Notes under the pieces: generated by a model
What the model was told of the DNA's origin: nothing
Database searches by the model: none
Seen by the model: the letters and a program-made list of their open reading frames with translations, nothing else
Shown here: one piece after another, positions 60,901 through 64,000 of the stretch
Layout of the letters: each line of letters opens with the position of its first letter
Position numbering within the stretch: position 1 is the first letter of the stretch
Translations under genes and position numbers: made by a program
Source of the DNA: CAWAYR01 sp050250875
GTDB taxonomy: Bacteria; Acidobacteriota; Vicinamibacteria; Vicinamibacterales; UBA2999
Direction: 5' to 3'
NCBI GenBank assembly: GCA_050250875.1
Contig: JBFWNV010000002.1
Coordinates: forward strand, 434,001-498,000
Length of the DNA: 64,000 bases

Positions 60901-61135
60901 CGGTGGCGGTGGCGACGTAGAACGTCGCCGGATCGCTCTCCAGCACGGCCAGGTCGTCGATGCGCCCCGACGGCGCACCCGGTCCGATCTGCCGGAACGA
61001 CAGCCGGTCGAGCGGACCGCTGCCGCGCGAGTCGGCGGTGAAGACCGGCGTCACCGCCGGCGGCGCCTGGGCGGAGAGCACCGAGACCAGCGTGACGAGG
61101 CCGAGCAGCGTGAGCGGTGCAGTGTTCCTGCGCAT
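57974..61135 (-). CDS. Exported VPS10/sortilin-like beta-propeller protein
   Basis: A 1053-residue secreted protein. The ATG at 61135 has AGGA upstream and begins a clean signal peptide (LTLLGLVTLVSVLSAQ). Ten or so Asp-box/BNR motifs are visible (IYKSTDGGLTWKN, VYKTSDGGLTWKR, IWKSMDAGETWTK, VYRTDDGGASWRK, VSDDGGRTF, VTRDGGRTWANV), characteristic of the sortilin/VPS10 propellers abundant in Acidobacteriota and often annotated as glycosyl hydrolase. The C-terminal ~300 residues hold a Gly-rich stretch near 890 and a helical bundle (about 930-1040). No catalytic residues for a sialidase are evident; binding or processing of peptides is likely. The methyltransferase gene follows with a one-base overlap. 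Confidence 0.85.
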   Translation of the reverse strand: MRRNTAPLTLLGLVTLVSVLSAQAPPAVTPVFTADSRGSGPLDRLSFRQIGPGAPSGRIDDLAVLESDPATFYVATATGGVHKTVNNGTTFTPVFDHEGSSSVGDIAIAPTDANLVWVGTGENNNRQSSSWGDGIYKSTDGGLTWKNMGLRASKQIARVIVDPVDFNVVHVAALGDLWAAGGERGVYKTSDGGLTWKRTLHVDDDTGATELVMDPGNNKVLYAATYQRRRAQWGMNGGGAGSGIWKSMDAGETWTKIEQGIPAGPKGRIGMDIYRANPNVLYARVEHPTESGVYRTDDGGASWRKLSSVNPRPMYFSQIRIDPRTDSRIYVLGVQLHVSDDGGRTFRNDGAARIHVDFHAMWINPTNPKHLILGGDGGVSLSYDRSATWVYLPNLVLAQAYHVAFDMQSPYHVCAGLQDNNTWCGPSAVRTNSGIANDDWYVVQGGDGFQPLMDPTDPRIVYAESQDGRMSRVDRATNERTVVRPEPLEAREGEPSQFRYNWDTAMQLSPHDPSTIYVGAQMLMKSSDRGRSYAPISPDLSTNTNRETLSIMSVNDKEVRVAKNDGVTTWGTIVTLEESARRAGVIWTGTDDGVVSVTRDGGRTWANVTATFSGVPKWTYVSDVVPSQHADGTAYITFDGHRGGDYGTYAFVTTDFGATARSIAGNLPKGEVVRTILEDPKNADLLYLGTETGLWLSHNRGGLWTRLKANLPTTPIYEMKVHPRDNDLILATHARGLWILDDLGIIQQWAKAEAAGTFAFEPEPATAFNAANDRMKGFEGDRQFLGLNPAPGATLAYRLAADAREVSWVIRDGSQQVREISGEAMRDRNTAGLQIVKWDLRVQPLRPLPPPPNGAPAGGGGGFGAGNNNGPFVLPGTYRATLRVDGKDVQTVNVAVRGDSQITITDADRRLWFDAAVGLHDLQADANRAAEIVQNASAQLTLLQQQTRGAAVPDGPKKAMDALSADLERLRRRLGLGGGGGFGNPENLRGRVGQLKNAVMGSTSAPTATQTAQIREVRTALPRLVDEATAAGRRVPDLVRDLLAAGVIFTPVK

Positions 61136-61199
61136 GGTGTGTGTCCTGCAGCGTGACAGCATGACTGTCTCTTCCCCGGTGCCCGGTCCCCGGTCCCTG

Positions 61200-62141
61200 C
61201 TACTTCGCACTCAGTTCGTCGTAGCACACGCCGAGCACGAATCCCTGCGTGAGGCGCGCGTTCAGCGCGATGGTGTCCTCGAATCCCGGCAACGACGCGC
61301 TCTTCACGAGTTCGTCCCTGGAGCGACCGGCGGCGACGGCCTTGCGCGCCGTGTCGAGCGACGCCGTCAGGTAGTCACGGAAGTGCGCGAGGTCGGCCTT
61401 CGCGCACGTCACGGCGTTGTCCCTGCCGTGCCCGGCGATGAAGATGGTGTCGGCGGCGTGCGCCGCGGCGATCGTCTCGAGCACCGTGATCCAGTGGACC
61501 ACCCGGGCGCCGGCCGGCGGGTCGATGTTCGGATGGGCGCGATTGAACAGCAGGTCGCCCATGTGCACGACGTTGGCCCGCTGGAAGTGGATCACGGCGT
61601 CGCCGCCGGTGTGGCCCGCTCCGTAGTGACGCGCCTGCACCGTTTCGTCGCCGAACGACGTGCGCCACTGGTCGGTGAAGGTGGTATCGGCGTAGGACTG
61701 CTGCCCCTCGGTCTTCGCGGCCGCCGACGCCCTGCGATGCCACTCGAGGCAGTTGACGTGCGCGACGATGCGGCGCGCGGTGGCCCGGAACACCTGATTG
61801 CCTCCGGTGTGATCGGCGTGATGGTGGGTGTTGATCAGCAGCTCGATGCCCTTCGGCGATCGCTCGGTGAGCCCGGCCAGCGCCAACGGAGCCGTGTCGG
61901 GATACTGGCTGTCCACGGCCAGCGCCCCGGCGGCGTTGACGAGGTACCCGATGGTGCCGCCGCGCACGGTGAAGATGCCGACGCCGCGGCGCAGCTCCGT
62001 GAAGCGGGGGGCCGGCGCGGGTGCGGGCGCCGGCGCGGCGAGCGGACGGCGCGCCAGTCCAGCCGCCAGCGCCGCGACGGAACCGGCGAGCCACGCGCGG
62101 CGGGTCAACGGCAGGGGACGGCACGGCTCGCGACGGGACAT
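61200..62141 (-). CDS. Tat-exported metallo-beta-lactamase-fold hydrolase
   Basis: A 313-residue protein with a twin-arginine signal (LTRRAWLAGSVAALAAG) and an Ala-Pro-rich linker, then a metallo-beta-lactamase domain. Metal ligands: H106-x-H108-x-D110-H111 in NTHHHADHTGG, His in GAGHTGGDAVIHF, Asp in VVHMGDLLFN and His in FIAGHGRD. It most resembles exported quinoprotein relay/SoxH-like hydrolases; the substrate is unknown. Located 64 nt upstream of the VPS10-like gene. Confidence 0.85.
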   Translation of the reverse strand: MSRREPCRPLPLTRRAWLAGSVAALAAGLARRPLAAPAPAPAPAPRFTELRRGVGIFTVRGGTIGYLVNAAGALAVDSQYPDTAPLALAGLTERSPKGIELLINTHHHADHTGGNQVFRATARRIVAHVNCLEWHRRASAAAKTEGQQSYADTTFTDQWRTSFGDETVQARHYGAGHTGGDAVIHFQRANVVHMGDLLFNRAHPNIDPPAGARVVHWITVLETIAAAHAADTIFIAGHGRDNAVTCAKADLAHFRDYLTASLDTARKAVAAGRSRDELVKSASLPGFEDTIALNARLTQGFVLGVCYDELSAK

Positions 62142-62206
62142 GGGCGCTGGATGATACCCCGCCCGCGGGCGGTCCCCGCCTTCGTGGTGCACGCCGGCGC
62201 GAACGG

Positions 62207-62379
62207 TCAGGGACGTGGTGTGGGTCGGGCGGCGCCGAACAGGTAGTCGATCGTCAGGTGCGTCATCGCCTTCACTCCCACCGGCAGCGCGCATTCGTCG
62301 GCGACGACCGACGGCGAGTGGTTCAGGGGGCGGTGCCGGTGAGCGCGCCGACCTGCACGTTGGCGTCGCCGCCGGCGGC
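62207..62379 (-). pseudogene. C-terminal remnant of an M20-family amidohydrolase/peptidase gene
   Basis: The minus strand after the alpha/beta hydrolase gene reads DANVQVGALTGTAP, then, after a shift of one base in a C-run near 62330, LNHSPSVVADECALPVGVKA and MTHLTIDYL to a stop at 62207. N-H-S-P followed by D-E-x-A-L-P-x-G-V-x-A is the conserved C-terminal end of M20/amidohydrolase proteins. The rest of the enzyme is missing, so this is a leftover of a deletion. Confidence 0.6.
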
Positions 62380-63234
62380 TCATGCCGACGCCAGCCGATG
62401 CGCCCGCAGGAAGGAGCGGATCTGGCGCACGGCCAGGGGAATGCGTTCCTTGGGTTCCTTCCACGGGAACATGCTCACCTCGGCCTTGGGCGCGAGCATC
62501 GCGGCCTCCATGGCCACGGCGTACGGATGCGCCGGGATGTCGTCGGGCAGGATCAGGACCGGCGTCTGGCACCCGCGCACGAACTCGCGCGTCACGGTGA
62601 AGACGAAGTCGCCGTTCTTGTACATCCTGGTCAGGAACTGGTCGACCATCGCCATGGTGATCTCGGGACGCCGCTTGACCAGCGCGGCCCCCCAGCCGGC
62701 CATGTTGTTGTCGTAGAAGAGGGTCGGCATGTCGGCGCGGAAGCCGCTCGGCTGCGCCAGCACTGCCGCGATGACGCGGTGCGGCGCCCGCTTCAGAAGG
62801 TTCCAGATGAAGGGGCCGCCGATGCAGAACCCCATCACCATGAACCTGTCGATGCCCAGGTGATCCATCAGGCCGAGATGGTCATCGGTATACGCGTCCC
62901 ACGGCCGGTCGATTTCGAGCGGACCGGAGGACTGGCCGGTATTGGCGTTGCGCAGATCCGCCGCGATACAGCGGTACTCGCCCTTGAACTCCCCGATCGC
63001 GTCGAAGGGGTTGGCCAAGCCGGCGATCGTCGAGTTCAGACCGCCGCCGGCGATGAGCAGCAGCGGAAAGCCGGAACCGGACTCCTGATAGTGGATGCGA
63101 ACGGGACCTCGTTCGTAGAGGGAGCCGACCGCGCCGCCTTGCGCGGGCGGGTGAGCCATCACCCGCTCCGCGGCGGCCATGGCCGTCACCGCGGCGCCGG
63201 TCTTCAACAGCTTGCGTCTGAGCGGATCGACCAT
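62380..63234 (-). CDS. Tat-exported alpha/beta hydrolase with cysteine nucleophile
   Basis: A 284-residue hydrolase with a twin-arginine signal (LRRKLLKTGAAVTAMAAAE) and AGGAGG 5 nt before the ATG at 63234. The fold is seen in LLLIAGGGLNSTI (oxyanion), IAADLRNANTGQS and the nucleophile elbow G-F-C137-I-G-G, where Cys replaces the usual Ser, as in dienelactone hydrolases. A candidate Asp is in LILPDDIPAHPY. The final His expected near the C-terminus is not clear; HRLASA at the end is not in a typical context. The DNA just downstream carries an M20 remnant. Confidence 0.75.
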   Translation of the reverse strand: MVDPLRRKLLKTGAAVTAMAAAERVMAHPPAQGGAVGSLYERGPVRIHYQESGSGFPLLLIAGGGLNSTIAGLANPFDAIGEFKGEYRCIAADLRNANTGQSSGPLEIDRPWDAYTDDHLGLMDHLGIDRFMVMGFCIGGPFIWNLLKRAPHRVIAAVLAQPSGFRADMPTLFYDNNMAGWGAALVKRRPEITMAMVDQFLTRMYKNGDFVFTVTREFVRGCQTPVLILPDDIPAHPYAVAMEAAMLAPKAEVSMFPWKEPKERIPLAVRQIRSFLRAHRLASA

Positions 63235-63540
63235 GGCTCCTCCTGACTCTCGACCCGACCCCAAGCCCGTGGGCCCTTCCGGCGGCATCGAGGCGGATGG
63301 CGCGGCTCATAATCCCGCTGGACGGCGTCGGCCGCAAGGGCAAGGTCGGGCGGGGTGATGCGTGCGGTCATCTGCCCGCGCGTCAACCCGGTGGCGCAGG
63401 GCGTCACAAAGCCGTCAGTCCGACATCAGGATTGGCATCCTCGAAACGCGCGAAACACGTCGCTTCGGCGTTTTTCCTGCAGGCGCGTCCCCGGCGTGAA
63501 GCGGTAAGCAATTTGCTCGGGGGCTGCCGGAGGCACGCGC
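63235..63540. other. Intergenic region upstream of bactofilin gene
   Basis: A 306-nt divergent gap. The left part serves as the upstream region of the alpha/beta hydrolase. The only structure I see is a hairpin with 6-bp stem (63457-63462 with 63466-63471, one G-T pair) followed by T5 at 63471-63475, oriented like an intrinsic terminator or attenuator on the plus strand, 66 nt before the bactofilin start. No gene is apparent. Confidence 0.4.
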
Positions 63541-63873
63541 ATGATCGGCGGACGAACGTTAGTCATCAAGGGCGACATCTCGGGCAGCGAGGAGTTGGTG
63601 ATCGCCGGACGGGTCGAAGGCAGCATCACCCTGTCGGGGCAGACGTTGACGCTGGCTCCCGAATCGCAGGTGTCCGGCACCGTGGTCGCGGCCTCGGTGA
63701 TCGTGGCCGGGAAGCTCGACGGCCGGATCGAGGCCGAAGAGCGGGTCGAGATTCGCGCGACCGCCGTCGTCGACGGCGAGATCTCCACCCCTCGGCTGGC
63801 CGTGGTCGACGGCGCCGTCTTGACGACGACGGTCGGCATGCCGGCCGGCACCCGGCGGACGCGCGCCGCCTAG
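63541..63873 (+). CDS. Bactofilin
   Basis: A 110-residue polymer-forming cytoskeletal protein. The DUF583 beta-helix repeats every ~18 residues: VIKGDISGSEELVIAGRVEG, ITLSGQTLTLAPESQVSGTV, AASVIVAGKLDGRIEAEERV, and VVDGEISTPRLAVVDGA. Bactofilins assemble non-polar filaments that organise cell shape and wall enzymes, without nucleotides. Start ATG has GGAGG 7 nt upstream. It is short, with little N- or C-terminal tail beyond the helix. Confidence 0.92.
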   Translation: MIGGRTLVIKGDISGSEELVIAGRVEGSITLSGQTLTLAPESQVSGTVVAASVIVAGKLDGRIEAEERVEIRATAVVDGEISTPRLAVVDGAVLTTTVGMPAGTRRTRAA

Positions 63874-63895
63874 CGCGACACCCGCACCTGCCACG

Positions 63896-63923
63896 GCCGG
63901 CGGCGTCCGCGGACACCGCCGGC
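63896..63923 (+). terminator. GC hairpin after bactofilin gene
   Basis: An 8-bp perfect inverted repeat (GCCGGCGG 63896-63903 with CCGCCGGC 63916-63923), whose interior is a second small palindrome, begins 22 nt after the bactofilin stop. There is no T-tract. I see no gene in the last ~75 nt of the window. Confidence 0.35.
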
Positions 63924-64000
63924 TGCGTTCGTTCGCGGATGGCGTGTCGATCGGGAGCTAGCTGCCGACCTTTCCCGCCATGCACGCGAAGAACCGGTCG

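Noticed and set aside
63428..63540. Cyclic-di-GMP or other riboswitch before the bactofilin gene
   Set aside because: I could not match conserved riboswitch cores; only a simple hairpin with a T-run is visible.

Overview
The window looks like chromosomal DNA of a free-living, very GC-rich Gram-negative bacterium. I would place it in the Acidobacteriota, most likely the Vicinamibacteria (subgroup 6). That placement is an inference from gene content: secreted beta-lactamase-fold serine hydrolases, M14 and M28 peptidases, a CocE-type peptidase, a sortilin-like (VPS10-type) beta-propeller, SBBP-repeat and FnIII-type exported proteins, Tat signals, and a bactofilin. I saw no rRNA, tRNA, CRISPR array, phage or intact transposase.

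Layout. 0.2-20.7 kb, all minus strand: degradative and exported enzymes. This includes a tightly packed seven-gene run (RidA-like, creatininase-like, NHL propeller, serine hydrolase, GH88/GH105-like hydrolase, class A beta-lactamase-like lipoprotein, TPR membrane protein), preceded by CocE peptidase, glutamate carboxypeptidase II-like M28 peptidase and a compact aconitase. 20.8-24.8 kb, minus: a three-subunit molybdenum hydroxylase resembling 4-hydroxybenzoyl-CoA reductase, including the extra four-cysteine insertion of its FAD subunit. 24.9-34.7 kb, plus: a large exported lipase with four PKD-like repeats, an SBBP propeller, a NarL-type response regulator with its 7TM histidine kinase, and an ECF sigma factor. 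34.7-38.1 kb, minus: a zinc-finger membrane protein and a TPR-CHAT protease-like protein, convergent with the sigma factor. 38.2-46.7 kb: a frame-disrupted collagen-like gene, M28 aminopeptidase, GYD protein, epoxide-hydrolase-like protein, MATE transporter, amidohydrolase and argG. 47-54.3 kb, minus: a ten-gene Mrp/complex-I-like cation antiporter operon. 54.4-64 kb: Na+/alanine-type symporter, a selenoprotein gene, a methyltransferase, a VPS10-like propeller, two Tat-exported hydrolases and a bactofilin.

Main discovery. At 55908-56645 two apparently separate reading frames are one gene interrupted by an in-frame TGA. The joined protein reads as a GrdB/PrdB-type (glycine/sarcosine/betaine/D-proline reductase) selenoprotein with a U-P-M-C redox motif, and a perfect 7-bp hairpin with a GU-containing loop starts 10 nt after the TGA, where a bacterial SECIS belongs.

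Other notable signals: three families of short palindromic REP-like elements between genes, one of which supplies the 3' end of a gene; -10-like hexamers exactly 6-7 nt before many start codons, suggesting leaderless transcription; an aconitase with AcnB-like domain order; an Mrp cluster in which the MrpA C-terminus is a free-standing gene; and two or three decayed gene remnants. Gene starts were often moved downstream or to GTG codons where 4-nt ATGA/GTGA overlaps, Shine-Dalgarno sequences or signal peptides favoured them.
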